A DNA stretch of 64,000 bases. Source: Akkermansia muciniphila (GTDB lineage Bacteria > Verrucomicrobiota > Verrucomicrobiia > Limisphaerales > BJHT01). Below the pieces are notes generated by a model. The model saw nothing but the letters and a program-made list of their open reading frames with translations. It did not search any database and was not told where the DNA came from. Below, piece after piece: positions 44,154 through 53,080 of the stretch. Both the position numbers and the translations under genes were made by a program. Location of the stretch: NCBI GenBank assembly GCA_945861535.1, contig CAMAUZ010000019.1, positions 34,406-98,405 on the forward strand. The letters run 5' to 3'. How positions within the stretch are numbered: the stretch's first letter is position 1; each line of letters starts with the position of its first letter.

Positions 44154-45476
44154 ATGAAAACCAGCCGCCGCCAGTTTCTTCATTCCACCGCCGCCGCCAG
44201 CCTGGCGTTCAGCGCCGCGCCGTTTGTGCGCGCCGCCGAGCCGGGAAAAAAACTGCGCACCGCGCTGATCGGCTCGGGGTGGTGGGGCAAAAACATTCTC
44301 AAGGAAGCGATGGCCAGCGGACGCTCGAAAGTCGTCGCGCTCGCCGATGTCGATGGCCACGCGCTCGAGGTCGCGGCTGAGCAGGTGACCGATCTGTCCG
44401 GTGACCAGCCCAAGCCATATCGCGATTACCGCGAGCTGCTGGCGAAGGAGAAGCCCGACGTGGTGATCATCTCGACGCCCGACCATTGGCACGCGCTCCA
44501 GAGCATTGATGCCGTGAAGGCCGGCGCGCATGTCTTCGTGGAAAAACCCACCGGCCACTCGGTGAACGAGAGCCGCGCGATGCTCAACGCCGCGCGCGCC
44601 GCCGGGCGCACCGTGCAGGTCGGCCTGCACCGGCGCATCGGGCCGCATCATGTTTCGGCGATGAAATTTTTGCGCGACGGCCATGTGGGCAAGGTCGGCA
44701 TGGTGCGGTGCTTTGTGCATTACGGCGGCGGGCGCGAGCTGCCCAAGCCCAACAGCAAAGCCCCGGACAACATGGACTGGAACCTGTGGTGCGGCCCCGC
44801 GCCGCTGCGGCCTTTCAACACCAAGCTGCATCCCGGCGGCTGGCGGCAGTTCCTCGATTACGGCAACGGCCAACTCGGCGACTGGGGCGTTCACTGGCTC
44901 GACCAGGTGATGCTGTGGACGGACGAGAAATATCCGCGCCGCGTGTATTCCACCGGTGGCCGGGACATCGCGGGCGCCGCGGTTTTGAACGACCAGGAGC
45001 AGACCACCGACGCGCCCGATCACCAGGTGGCGGTGTATGATTTCGAGGGTTTCACGATGACGTGGGAGCACCGCAAGTTCGCCGCCAACCACGCGGAGAA
45101 ACACAACGTGGGCGCGTATTTTTACGGCACCAAGGGCACGCTGCACATCGGCTGGCGCGACGGCTGGACGTTCTATCCCGCCGACGGCAAGGAGAAGTCC
45201 GTGCATGTGAATGCCGAGCTGGCGGAACCCGACGGCCACAATCTCAAGCAGCTCTACGCGGACTTCCTCGAAGCCATCGACACCGGCCGCAAACCCGCTG
45301 CGGACATCGAGTCCGCGCACCGCTCCTCCGTGCTGCCGATGCTCGGCATGATGTCGCTCAAACTCGGCCGCAGCCTGCAATGGGACGGCGCGAAGGAACA
45401 GGTCATCGGCGACGCCGAAGCCAACGCCCTCCTCAGCCGCAAATACCGCGGCCCGTGGGAATATCCGAAGGTGTGA
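44154..45476 (+). CDS. Tat-exported Gfo/Idh/MocA-family oxidoreductase
   Basis: A 440-residue NAD(P)-binding sugar oxidoreductase. The Tat signal is MKTSRRQFLHSTAAASLAFSAAPF. The Rossmann part shows LRTALIGSGWWGKNIL, VVALADVDGHALEV, PDVVIISTPDHWHALQSIDAVKAGAHVFVEKPTGHSV (the EKP motif) and RTVQVGLHRRIGPHH. The C-terminal part binds substrate (GQLGDWGVHWLDQVMLW). Exported Gfo/Idh/MocA enzymes with bound cofactor are typical of Verrucomicrobia and Planctomycetes and usually modify sugars outside the cytoplasm; the substrate is not known. The ATG at 44154 is the start of the signal. Confidence 0.92.
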   Translation: MKTSRRQFLHSTAAASLAFSAAPFVRAAEPGKKLRTALIGSGWWGKNILKEAMASGRSKVVALADVDGHALEVAAEQVTDLSGDQPKPYRDYRELLAKEKPDVVIISTPDHWHALQSIDAVKAGAHVFVEKPTGHSVNESRAMLNAARAAGRTVQVGLHRRIGPHHVSAMKFLRDGHVGKVGMVRCFVHYGGGRELPKPNSKAPDNMDWNLWCGPAPLRPFNTKLHPGGWRQFLDYGNGQLGDWGVHWLDQVMLWTDEKYPRRVYSTGGRDIAGAAVLNDQEQTTDAPDHQVAVYDFEGFTMTWEHRKFAANHAEKHNVGAYFYGTKGTLHIGWRDGWTFYPADGKEKSVHVNAELAEPDGHNLKQLYADFLEAIDTGRKPAADIESAHRSSVLPMLGMMSLKLGRSLQWDGAKEQVIGDAEANALLSRKYRGPWEYPKV

Positions 45477-45481
45477 GCGGG

Positions 45482-45708
45482 CGGGCGAAGCGGCGCCGTC
45501 GCACGAGCAGCCGGGCGAAGCGGCGCCGTCGCACGAGCAGCCGGTATGAAACAGTGACCGCCGCGGTGACACGGCGGACGGCAGGGTCTGCGGGTTCGGG
45601 ACCATCCGCCTGCCCCCGGCGGCGGCTACGCGCGGCGGTGGATTTTTCGCCGAGGCGCTGCCGTGGGCTGGTTTCGCACCGCCCCGTTGGGGCTAACCGG
45701 ATATGGAC
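45482..45708. repeat. Tandem 30-bp repeat and truncated GCCCCGTTGGGGCTAA element
   Basis: 45482-45541 contains two exact 30-bp copies of CGGGCGAAGCGGCGCCGTCG..GCAGC just after the oxidoreductase stop. About 45656-45708 (GCTGCCGTGGGCTGGTTTCG.. CCGCCCCGTTGGGGCTAA) repeats one end of the element at 8511-8722. The gap 45477-45794 has no gene. Confidence 0.75.
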
Positions 45709-45794
45709 CAGCCCGTAGAAGGAGGAGGGCGCACCAAGTTTTGCCCGCGTCGTCTGCGGAGTTCGGCGGCACGGGCGGCAGGTCACCGCCGACT

Positions 45795-46529
45795 TCACCG
45801 GCCCCACATGCTGTCGACGTTGCGGATCCAATCGGGACGCAGCACGGCGGAGGCCGAGCCGTCGGCGAAGCCGCAGGTGGCCCGGTCGCGCGGGCTGTCG
45901 ATCAGGTCGTTGCCGCGGCCGTGGTAACAGGCGAAACCATTGTAACGCACCGTGCCGAGGAGGGAGCAGGTGTCCAGGATGCCATCGCCATTCGTGTCGG
46001 TGTCGAACACCCATTGGTTGGGACTCCAAACCAGGTTGGTGCCGTCGGCCACGAGCATGGTACGGATGTTAAGGTTGGAGAGACGGCTGGAGCCGGGAAG
46101 ACCAAGGTTGCCCAAGTAGGCGAAGGCGCTGCCGGGGGCGGTGCCGTAGTTGACGCTGTAATTATTGTTCAACCGCGTCTTCGGGCAGGTGAGCAAACGT
46201 CCCCCAAAGGCCGGCCCGGCGGCGGCGCCGATGCTGTTGGTCCCACCGAGGTAGGGCGCGAGCGCCTGCCACCACCAGTTGGACGGTCCGGTGGGGATGC
46301 CGCCGACGTTGTAGCCGTACGCAAAGTGCGGGAGCTGGTCATCGTGCTCGCCGGCATAGACGGTCAGACCGATGACGATCTGGCGTTTGTTGTTGAGGCA
46401 TTTGGCGGTGACCGAGGTGTCCTTGGCGCGGCCCAGGGCGGGCAGCAGCATCCCGGCGAGAATGCCTATGATGGCAATGACGACCAGCAACTCGATGAGC
46501 GTGAACGCCCGGGGGGAGTGAGCTTTCAT
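45795..46529 (-). CDS. Type II/IV secretion-type prepilin-like protein (N-methylation motif)
   Basis: A 244-residue protein with a class III signal: MKAHSPRA then [20 protein letters not shown], the hydrophobic helix of pseudopilins and pilins. The residue before the cleavage point is Ala rather than the usual Gly, as is frequent in Verrucomicrobia. The body has [32 protein letters not shown] and a C-terminal [15 protein letters not shown], the motif region (FADGS) typical of the large verrucomicrobial prepilin families. It is probably processed by a prepilin peptidase and assembled into a surface or secretion pseudopilus; no machinery genes are adjacent. Confidence 0.88.
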   Translation of the reverse strand: MKAHSPRAFTLIELLVVIAIIGILAGMLLPALGRAKDTSVTAKCLNNKRQIVIGLTVYAGEHDDQLPHFAYGYNVGGIPTGPSNWWWQALAPYLGGTNSIGAAAGPAFGGRLLTCPKTRLNNNYSVNYGTAPGSAFAYLGNLGLPGSSRLSNLNIRTMLVADGTNLVWSPNQWVFDTDTNGDGILDTCSLLGTVRYNGFACYHGRGNDLIDSPRDRATCGFADGSASAVLRPDWIRNVDSMWGR

Positions 46530-47174
46530 AGCGGTGGCCGCAAAGTCCGAGGGAAACGAAATCGCGTCAAGCGGGGAAACGCCCGCGGAACCGCAGCCTT
46601 CTTGTAGGAGTCGAGGTCACGAGACTCTAACCTCCTTCTGCGAGAGGCCCGCTCAATGGCTCGGAAACTGATTTGGCAAAGGAATGGAGGCAAAGGAATG
46701 AAGACAAAAAGTTACCCCCGGCCCCATTCCTTTGCCATAATCTTCGCTGCCACCCACGCGCGCGCCGGCACTGCGCCGCTCACTGCCAACGTCGCCCCCT
46801 CCGCCTGCTGAGTACGTGGCCCCATGTTGCGCTGTTTTTGCGCTCGGGTTTTCCGCACGTTGTCTTTTGAACGGGGCACTCGCGGACGGGCCGCCCCGGC
46901 TCCCGCCCCTTGTCGGAGTCGAGGTGACGAGACTCTGACTTCCCGCAGCGAACGGCCTACCCAACAACACCGTAGGCCGCGTCTTGCAACCATAGTTCCG
47001 GTCCCACACGCCATGCCCAAGTCGGCCCCTGAGACGACGTCCGCTGGTCGCGCAGAAAAGGTCAGGGGCTCGTTACCTCGCCTCCTACAAAGGTGGCGCG
47101 ACGCCCGGGCTCCGGGAGCGGGAAAAGTTCGGCTTGGACTTTCGCAGCGGCGCGGAATCCAATAGGCCAACACG
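46530..47174. repeat. 645 bp gap with several repeat families
   Basis: Copies of TTGTAGGAGTCGAGGTCACGA occur at about 46602-46633 and, with small changes, 46909-46940; an inverted relative (TCGTTACCTCGCCTCCTACA) is near 47070-47089. A hairpin at about 46675-46740 pairs GGCAAAGGAATGGAGGC with CCCCATTCCTTTGCC. Open frames in this interval appear in different repeat copies and are not genes. Confidence 0.6.
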
Positions 47175-48368
47175 ATGCAAAATGAATTCGCGGTCAGCAG
47201 TCATTGGAAAGGAGCGTTCGATCCCGAACGGCTGCGCGAGTGGGCGGTGGCGTTGCGCGGGCAGTTGCGCGCGCCGGCGGTGACGCTGGGGCTGGTGTTC
47301 GTGGCGCCGAAGTTTTTTGAGGACGCGGAGGAGTTGCTGGAAATCCTGCGGGTTCACGCGCGGATTCCGTTGCTGGCGGGATGTTCGAGTCCGTCGTTGA
47401 TCGCCGGGGGCGAGGAGATCGAGGACAACGCGGGGGTGGTGCTGGGTTTGTATTATTTTCCCGGGGGCACGGTGAAGGCGGAGCATTTCACGCAGGAACA
47501 GGTCGAGGACGGCGAGTTGCCGGGCTACTGGCCGCGTGTGACGGAGGTGGAGCCGGACGCATGCAATGGCTGGCTGGTGTTCGCCGATCCGTTTCATCTC
47601 GATGCCGAGCGCTGGCTGCGGCAATGGAATCACGCGTATGCGCCGCTGCCGATCATCGGCGGACTGGCGACGGGGGAGCATCCGACGCCGCGGACGCAGG
47701 TGTATCTGAATGCGGAGGTCTTCGAGACGGGCGGCGTGGCGCTGTCGTTTCACGGGGACGTCGCGCTGGAGAGCATGATTTCGCAGGGCTGCACGCCGAT
47801 CGGCGAGACGTGGACGATCACCAAGACGGACCGAAATTTCATCCACCAGATCGGCAGCCGGCCGGCGTATGCGGTGTTGAATGAAACGTTCAACGCGCTG
47901 CCCAAGCGCGAGCAGACGAAGGCGCGCGGCAATATTTTTGTCGGGCTGGTGATCGATGAGTATCGCGAGGAGTTTCATCGCGGCGATTTTCTCGTGCGCA
48001 ATCTGCTCGGGGCCGACCCGGCGCACGGGAGCATCGCGGTGGGAGCGTTGCCGCGCATCGGGCAGACGGTGCAGTTCCAGCGGCGCGACGCGGCGGCGGC
48101 GACGGAGGACATGAACGAACTGCTCGAGCGGGCGCGCACGCGGCTGGCCGGGCGGACGATTTACGGCGGGTGCCTGTGCTCGTGCAACGGGCGGGGCGAG
48201 CGGCTCTTCGGCGGCGCGAGTCACGACGCGAGCCTGGTGCAGGAGCGGCTCGGGCCGCTGGGGTTGACGGGCTTTTTCTGCAACGGCGAGATCGGGCCGG
48301 TGGGGGACAAGAGTTTCCTGCACGGCTACACGGCGTCGCTGGCGCTGTTCGTGCAGAAGTCGGCGTGA
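47175..48368 (+). CDS. FIST domain sensory protein
   Basis: A 397-residue protein made of the FIST_N and FIST_C domains, described as small-ligand (often amino acid) sensor modules in signal-transduction proteins. Visible parts are LGLVFVAPKFFEDAEELLEIL, IPLLAGCSSPSLIAGGEEIE (the GCSS segment), PIIGGLATGEHPT, GCTPIGETWTITKTD and near the C-terminus RTIYGGCLCSCNGRGERLFG and LTGFFCNGEIGPVGDKSFLHGY, the FIST_C signature. It has no attached output domain. It is cotranscribed with trmB (7 bp gap), which may only reflect gene order. The start is the ATG at 47175. Confidence 0.9.
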   Translation: MQNEFAVSSHWKGAFDPERLREWAVALRGQLRAPAVTLGLVFVAPKFFEDAEELLEILRVHARIPLLAGCSSPSLIAGGEEIEDNAGVVLGLYYFPGGTVKAEHFTQEQVEDGELPGYWPRVTEVEPDACNGWLVFADPFHLDAERWLRQWNHAYAPLPIIGGLATGEHPTPRTQVYLNAEVFETGGVALSFHGDVALESMISQGCTPIGETWTITKTDRNFIHQIGSRPAYAVLNETFNALPKREQTKARGNIFVGLVIDEYREEFHRGDFLVRNLLGADPAHGSIAVGALPRIGQTVQFQRRDAAAATEDMNELLERARTRLAGRTIYGGCLCSCNGRGERLFGGASHDASLVQERLGPLGLTGFFCNGEIGPVGDKSFLHGYTASLALFVQKSA

Positions 48369-48375
48369 GCGGCGC

Positions 48376-49050
48376 ATGGAAGCTGCGAATTTAGCGACGG
48401 GGACGGCGGGAGAGTCGGCAATCACAACCGCGACGATGGGTGGCAACGCGAACGCCGCGGCCCCGACATTGATCCACCGGCTAACGTCGATCACGGAGCG
48501 GCTCGACATTGCGGCGCTGTTTGCGCGGGCGCAGCCGTTGGAAATCGAGATCGGGAGCGGGGATGGCTCGTTTCTGGCGGCCTACGCGGCGCTCCATCCG
48601 GAGCGGAATTTTTTCGGCATCGAACGGCTGCTCGGCCGGATGCGGAAGCTGGATCGCAAGGGACAGCGCGCGGGCCTCACCAATCTGCGGTTGCTCAGCA
48701 TCGAGGCGGGTTATTTTCTGCAATATCTCGCGCCCGCGGGCGGCGTCGCGGCGTTGCATGTGTATTTCCCCGACCCGTGGCCGAAGCGGAAGCACCGGCG
48801 GCACCGGCTGATCAACGAGGAGTTTCCGGCGCTGGCCCGGCGGCTGCTCGCGCCCGGGGGCGTGGTGTATTTGCGCACGGATGACGCGGATTATTTCGCG
48901 CAGATGCAGCGGGTGTTCGCGGCGGCGGCGAAGGAGTTCGAGCCGGTGGAAACGCCGGAGGAATTGCGCGCGGTGGTGACGGATTTCGAGCGGACCTTCA
49001 CCGCGCGGGGCATCGAGACGCGACGGGCGGCGTATCGGCGGGAGGGTTAA
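48376..49050 (+). CDS. trmB: tRNA (guanine-N7)-methyltransferase
   Basis: A 224-residue SAM-dependent methyltransferase that makes m7G46 in tRNA variable loops. The SAM site EIEIGSGDGSFLAAYA and the hallmark HVYFPDPWPKRKHRRHRLINEEF are present. The first 30 residues (AANLATGTAGESAITTATMG) are a low-complexity lead; an internal ATG at residue 21 could be the true start, giving about 204 residues. The gene follows the FIST gene closely on the same strand. Confidence 0.93.
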   Translation: MEAANLATGTAGESAITTATMGGNANAAAPTLIHRLTSITERLDIAALFARAQPLEIEIGSGDGSFLAAYAALHPERNFFGIERLLGRMRKLDRKGQRAGLTNLRLLSIEAGYFLQYLAPAGGVAALHVYFPDPWPKRKHRRHRLINEEFPALARRLLAPGGVVYLRTDDADYFAQMQRVFAAAAKEFEPVETPEELRAVVTDFERTFTARGIETRRAAYRREG

Positions 49051-49605
49051 ACCACTAACCGGCACTAACCGGCACTAATGAAACCGGAGCAAGCCGGGAA
49101 TGGGACGGAAGCTTGGTTCGGATTCTTTTCAGTACCAGTTAGTGCCGGGCAGTGGTCTAGGACTATCCCCTTGAGTCAACTCACGTTGATCTTGCCATCA
49201 CAAATCGCACAAGTGGCTGCAAAATGTTGCTGTGTAGCTGTTGGTTCCGGCAAGGACATAGCCCGGACAGACAGCAGAACTTTCCCATCTTTTACCCCTC
49301 ATCTTTTACCATCACCGCAGGGTCGTGGGCTGGTTGAGCTTTCGTGCCTGCGCCGTTAACTCGTCGAGCCGGGCCAGCAGCCCCGTGATTGTGAAAAGTT
49401 CAGCCGATGACGGTTTTTTTGGCGATCACTCGGCGATGGTCAGGCAGCAGTCCGTGCGCGTGCTATCGGAGAAAGTTTTGGTAAAAGATGGGGGGTAAAA
49501 GATAGAGACAATGGGACTCTCCCTGTGACTCAACTCACGTCGATCTTGCGTCGCTGTTGGTGGCGGCAACGACGTAGCCCGACGGTGGTTTAAGGCGGCG
49601 GTTAC
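49051..49605. repeat. 550 bp gap with direct and inverted repeats
   Basis: AACCGGCACTAACCGGCACTAA (about 49057) is inverted against TTAGTGCCGGGCAGTGG (about 49139). TGAGTCAACTCACGTTGATC (49172-49191) recurs as TGACTCAACTCACGTCGATC (49526-49545), each followed by GCTGTTGGT..CGGCAA.GACRTAGCCCG. Between them CCCATCTTTTACCCCTCATCTTTTACC (49284-49310) is inverted as GGTAAAAGATGGGGGGTAAA (49480-49499). On the minus strand a short frame ending ..LLARLDELTAQARKLNQPTTL (about 49317-49400) may be a gene remnant. No intact gene. Confidence 0.6.
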
Positions 49606-50076
49606 TCAAACATCGATCACCGGTCCGTTGCCATTGTCGGCGGGGCCTTTGGGCGGGCGGCGCGTGGTCGGGATCGTGGCGGAAGTGTTCACCTGGACGC
49701 GGGCGCTGGTGGTGTTGGCGCCGGTGAGCCATTGCACGGCGGTGGAGACGAAGCTGATGACCAGCGCGCCCCAGAACGCGGCGGAGAAGCTGTCCACCTG
49801 AAAACCCTTCACCAGACGGCTGACGAAGTAGAGCAGCCCGGCGTTGATGACGAGCGTGAAAAGGCCAAGCGTGAGGATGAGAAACGGCAGCGACAGCACC
49901 ATGATCAGCGGACGCACGAAGGCGTTCAAAATCCCCAGCAGCAGCGAAGCGACCAGCAGGGCCTGCCAGGTGTCGTACTCGATGCCCTTGACCACGAAGG
50001 ACGCGGTCAGCACCGCCAGCGTGTTCACCAGCCAGCGCTGAAAGAAGGCGAGATAACCGGGGGGTTGGGGCGGCAT
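49606..50076 (-). CDS. Phage-holin-superfamily-IV (DUF360)-type membrane protein
   Basis: A 156-residue protein. The first 115 residues hold four membrane helices (LVNTLAVLTASFVVKGI, ALLVASLLLGILNAFV, LPFLILTLGLFTLVINAGLL, SAAFWGALVISFVSTAVQWL) with the RPLIMVLSLPFLILTLG motif of the family. The C-terminal 40 residues are a charged, Pro/Thr-rich tail (TTSARVQVNTS...). Despite the family name, such proteins are widespread in non-phage bacterial chromosomes and their function is unknown. It is the last gene of accA-manA-this gene, 28 bp after manA. The ATG at 50076 is preferred to the longer frame. Confidence 0.88.
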   Translation of the reverse strand: MPPQPPGYLAFFQRWLVNTLAVLTASFVVKGIEYDTWQALLVASLLLGILNAFVRPLIMVLSLPFLILTLGLFTLVINAGLLYFVSRLVKGFQVDSFSAAFWGALVISFVSTAVQWLTGANTTSARVQVNTSATIPTTRRPPKGPADNGNGPVIDV

Positions 50077-50104
50077 GGCGGGTGGTGGTTGGCGGGTGGT
50101 GGCT

Positions 50105-51085
50105 TCAGCCGGGACGCACTTGGAGGAATTTGGTTTCGGCGTAGGTCGCGAGCGTGAATTCAGACAAGGCCGCCGGCAACAGGCAGAAGTCACCGGGGAA
50201 AAGGTCCACCGTCTCGCCGCCGCCGGTCACGGTGAGATGGCCGGCAAGGACCGCGAGAATCACCAAGCCCGCGCGCGTACGAAGCTCGCTCCGGCCCGCC
50301 GGCTCGCCGCGGAGCATGACCTCGAACAGCGGATCGTGGACCAACGTATCCGCCTGGGCGGCGGGATCGGCGGCGCGGCGATGGGGAAGCAGCGGCGGCT
50401 CGAAATCCGCGAAGTCGATGGACGCGATCCCTTGGGCGATGTGGAGGTCGCGCAGTTTTCCGTCCTTGTCCCGGCGGTTCCAATCAAACACCCGGTAGGT
50501 CGTGTCCGAGTTCTGCTGGATTTCAAAAATCACGCTGCCCGCGCCGAGCGCGTGGACCCGTCCGCTGGGGAGGAACATCGCGTCGCCGGCCTTCACCGCG
50601 TGCCGGTGGAAACATTGCGCGACGCTGCCGTCGGCGAGGCGCTGCTCGAACTCAGCACGCGTCACTCCGCGTTTGAGGCCGACGAAAATCTCCGCCGTCG
50701 GCGTGGTCTCGGCGAAGAACCACATCTCGGTCTTCGGCTCGCCGCCCAGCGACGGCGCGAGCGCGGCGGGCGGATGCACCTGGAGCGAGAGCACGTCCTG
50801 GGCATCGAGTATTTTCACCAGCAGCGGGAAGCGTCCGGCGGCGGTGGGGTGGGCGCGGCCGAGCAGTTCGGCGGCGTGATTTTCCATGAGCCAGCGCAGG
50901 GTGCGGCCGGCGAGCGGGCCGTTGACGATTTCGCTGACGCCCTCGGGGCGGTCGGTGATTTCCCACGATTCGCCGATGGGCGTGGTCGCGGGTGGCGGCA
51001 GGTCTTTATCGAAGAGTCGTTCGAGATTGCGTCCGCCCCAGACGCGTTCCTTGAAAATCGGGTGAAAGGTCAGCGGGTAAAACAT
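50105..51085 (-). CDS. manA: Class I mannose-6-phosphate isomerase
   Basis: A 326-residue zinc enzyme converting mannose-6-phosphate and fructose-6-phosphate. The cupin core has KERVWGGRNLERLF, GESWEITDRPEGVS, SLQVHPP and EPKTEMWFF (zinc His/Gln/Glu ligands), GRVHALGAGSVIFEIQQNSD (zinc His and the active-site region) and YRVFDWNR. The short form, about 320 residues, resembles the B. subtilis-type enzymes. The ATG at 51085 (MFYPLTFHP) is the natural start; a TTG three codons upstream is less likely. Supplies mannose for surface glycans, in keeping with the glycosyltransferases 7 kb away. Confidence 0.93.
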   Translation of the reverse strand: MFYPLTFHPIFKERVWGGRNLERLFDKDLPPPATTPIGESWEITDRPEGVSEIVNGPLAGRTLRWLMENHAAELLGRAHPTAAGRFPLLVKILDAQDVLSLQVHPPAALAPSLGGEPKTEMWFFAETTPTAEIFVGLKRGVTRAEFEQRLADGSVAQCFHRHAVKAGDAMFLPSGRVHALGAGSVIFEIQQNSDTTYRVFDWNRRDKDGKLRDLHIAQGIASIDFADFEPPLLPHRRAADPAAQADTLVHDPLFEVMLRGEPAGRSELRTRAGLVILAVLAGHLTVTGGGETVDLFPGDFCLLPAALSEFTLATYAETKFLQVRPG

Positions 51086-51127
51086 GGAACGCAAAGGAAG
51101 TGAGTGGGCTGCGCGGGGCCGGGAAAA

Positions 51128-52102
51128 TCAGGCGGCGGCCCTGGGTTCCTCGAAACGGCCGAGGGCGCGGAACTTGGCGTAGCGCTGGCGCATGCGGTCG
51201 CCGACCGAGATGGCCGCGAGGGTTTCGAGATGTTTGGTCAGGCAGGCCTTGAGCGTGGCGGCCATGGCGGCGGCATCGTTGTGCGCGCCGCCGAGGGGTT
51301 CGGGGATGACTTCGTCGGCGATGCCGAGTTCGAGCAGATCGCTGGCGGTGATGCGCAACGCAGCGGCGGCCTTGGCGGCGGCGTTGCGGTCTTTCCAGAG
51401 AATCGCCGCGCAGCCCTCGGGACTGATGACCGAGTAGTAGGCGTTTTCGAGAATGAGGATGCGGTCGGTGACCCCGATGCCGAGCGCGCCGCCGGAGCCG
51501 CCTTCGCCGATGACGACGGAGATGAGGGGCACTTCGAGCAGCATCATTTCGCGGAGGTTGACGGCGATGGCTTCGGCGATGTGGCGCTCCTCGGCACCGA
51601 TGCCGGGATAGGCGCCGGCGGTGTCGATGAGGGTGATGACGGGCAGGCCGAAATTGTTCGCGAGGCGCATCAGACGGAGCGCCTTGCGGTAGCCCTCGGG
51701 ATGGGCGGAGCCGAAGTTGCGTTTGATGTTTTCCTTCGTGTCGCGGCCCTTCTGCGTGCCGATGACCAGGACGCGGTGGTCGCCGAGTTTGGCGAACCCG
51801 CCGACCATCGCGCGGTCGTCGGAGAACAGCCGGTCGCCGTGAATCTCGGAAAAGTCGCTGAAGGCGTGGGCCAGGTAGTCGAGCGTGAAGGGGCGCTTGG
51901 GATGGCGGGCGAGCTGCACGCGCTGCCAGGCGGTGAGATTCGAGTAAATCTCGCGCGAGGTCTCGGCCAGCTTCGTTTCCATCTGGGCAATCTCCGCCTC
52001 GAGATTGATCTCCATCGCGTGTTTCTCCGGGTGGTTGCGGAGTTCGTCCAGTTTGCGTTGGAGTTCAAAGATCGGCTTTTCGAAGTCGAGCTGATGCTTC
52101 AT
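51128..52102 (-). CDS. accA: Acetyl-CoA carboxylase carboxyltransferase alpha subunit
   Basis: A 324-residue subunit of the carboxyltransferase that, with AccD, transfers carboxybiotin's CO2 to acetyl-CoA to begin fatty acid synthesis. Motifs include FEKPIFELQRKLDELR, RPFTLDYLAHAFSDFSEIHGDR, VVIGEGGSGGALGIGVTDR (oxyanion GGSGGA) and ENAYYSVISPEGCAAILWKD. The gene is complete and of typical length. It precedes manA with a 42 bp gap, forming an operon with the downstream membrane-protein gene. Confidence 0.96.
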   Translation of the reverse strand: MKHQLDFEKPIFELQRKLDELRNHPEKHAMEINLEAEIAQMETKLAETSREIYSNLTAWQRVQLARHPKRPFTLDYLAHAFSDFSEIHGDRLFSDDRAMVGGFAKLGDHRVLVIGTQKGRDTKENIKRNFGSAHPEGYRKALRLMRLANNFGLPVITLIDTAGAYPGIGAEERHIAEAIAVNLREMMLLEVPLISVVIGEGGSGGALGIGVTDRILILENAYYSVISPEGCAAILWKDRNAAAKAAAALRITASDLLELGIADEVIPEPLGGAHNDAAAMAATLKACLTKHLETLAAISVGDRMRQRYAKFRALGRFEEPRAAA

Positions 52103-52165
52103 GAGGGAAAAACCTTAGAGAGCGCGGACGGGCGAGGCAACGGGGAATTCGGCGGCGTAAGGAGC

Positions 52166-52382
52166 GGGCGCATCGCAGTTTTTTGCACGCGGCTTGGCGT
52201 CCGCGCCAGCCGGGTGGGGCAGGCATCCCTGCCCGCCAGTTGGCGCGGCATCCCTGCCCCCGTGTTCCCAGTTCCGCGGGGGTGCTCAGCCATGAAAACG
52301 GGCGGCAAGAATGCCGCCCGAACTGGAAGGCAAGGATGCCTGCCCCACCGCGCCCGCCCGCATGCAGCCGCAGGTTTCCTCG
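52166..52382. repeat. Family C element, copy 3 (inverted)
   Basis: Runs opposite to copies 1 and 2. It begins with GGGCGCATCGCAGTTTTTTG (52166-52185, the reverse complement of the CAAGAAACTGAGATGCGCC end), carries GGTGGGGCAGGCATCCCTGC near 52215-52234, and finishes with the inverted GAGGAAACCTGCG (seen as CGCAGGTTTCCTCG, 52369-52382). It occupies the gap between the GntR gene and accA. Confidence 0.85.
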
Positions 52383-52398
52383 AACACGGCACCCGTGG

Positions 52399-53076
52399 CT
52401 AACGCCGTTGCCGCAGATTTCGCAACGCCTTGACCGCCGACTCCGCAGCCTGCGCCAGGTGCTGGCGCATGGCCTCGCCGGCGGCCGCGGGGTCCCGCTG
52501 GTGGAGGCAGTGCAGCAGGCCCAGGTGTTCGGTCAGCGAAGTGGAGTGAATGTCGGCCAGCACGCCGCCCACGGCTTCGCGCATGGTCTGCACCAGATCG
52601 CGGTACCGGGCTATTTCGCCGGTCAACCGGGGATTGCCGCACGCTTCGGCAATGGCGGAATGAAGCGCCCGGTCCAGGCACCAGCCGCGATCAGGGATCT
52701 GCTCCCGCCGCAGTCGTTCGAAGTCTCCGCGAAGCCGGTCGATGGTGCTGGCCGCCATCCGCGTCGCGGCCAGGTGTGCGGCCTCCACTTCGAGCAGCGA
52801 ACGGACGGCGTAGAGGTCGCCCAGTTCTTTTTCGCCAAAGGGGCAGAAGACCGCCCCGCAATTGCGGCGCAATTCCACAATGCCCATCGCGGCCAGTTCC
52901 ACCAACGCCTCGCGCACCGGCGTGCGGCTGACCTTGAACCGCCCGGCCGCCTCGATTTCCGTCAGCCGGTCGCCGCCCTGCCACCGTCCCTTCAGCAGAC
53001 CATGCACGACGCCGCGCACCACGCGGGTCTTGCCGGCGGCGGTGGAACTGGGCGGGAGCGACTGCTGCACTGACAC
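52399..53076 (-). CDS. GntR-family transcriptional regulator with FCD domain
   Basis: A 225-residue regulator from the GTG at 53076. The N-terminal winged helix has GDRLTEIEAAGRFKVSRTPVREALVELAAMGIVELRRNCGAVF, the GntR signature, and the C-terminal FCD domain (about 85-220) has DLYAVRSLLEVEAAHLAATRM, DRALHSAIAEACGNPRL and HLGLLHCLHQRDPAAAGEAMRQHL, with the metal/effector His residues. Such proteins usually respond to a sugar acid or organic acid. In-frame GTGs also exist at 53112 and 53070; the one at 53112 lies within a likely -35 box, so I prefer a later one. It is divergent from the DUF1549-DUF1501 operon, which it probably controls. Confidence 0.88.
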   Translation of the reverse strand: MSVQQSLPPSSTAAGKTRVVRGVVHGLLKGRWQGGDRLTEIEAAGRFKVSRTPVREALVELAAMGIVELRRNCGAVFCPFGEKELGDLYAVRSLLEVEAAHLAATRMAASTIDRLRGDFERLRREQIPDRGWCLDRALHSAIAEACGNPRLTGEIARYRDLVQTMREAVGGVLADIHSTSLTEHLGLLHCLHQRDPAAAGEAMRQHLAQAAESAVKALRNLRQRR

Positions 53077-53080
53077 CTGC

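Noticed and set aside
45482..45541. Two 30-bp repeats considered as a CRISPR
   Set aside because: They are directly adjacent with no spacers, and no cas gene is near.
49606..50076. 'Phage holin' family as evidence of a prophage
   Set aside because: No other phage gene is nearby and the family is common in bacterial chromosomes.
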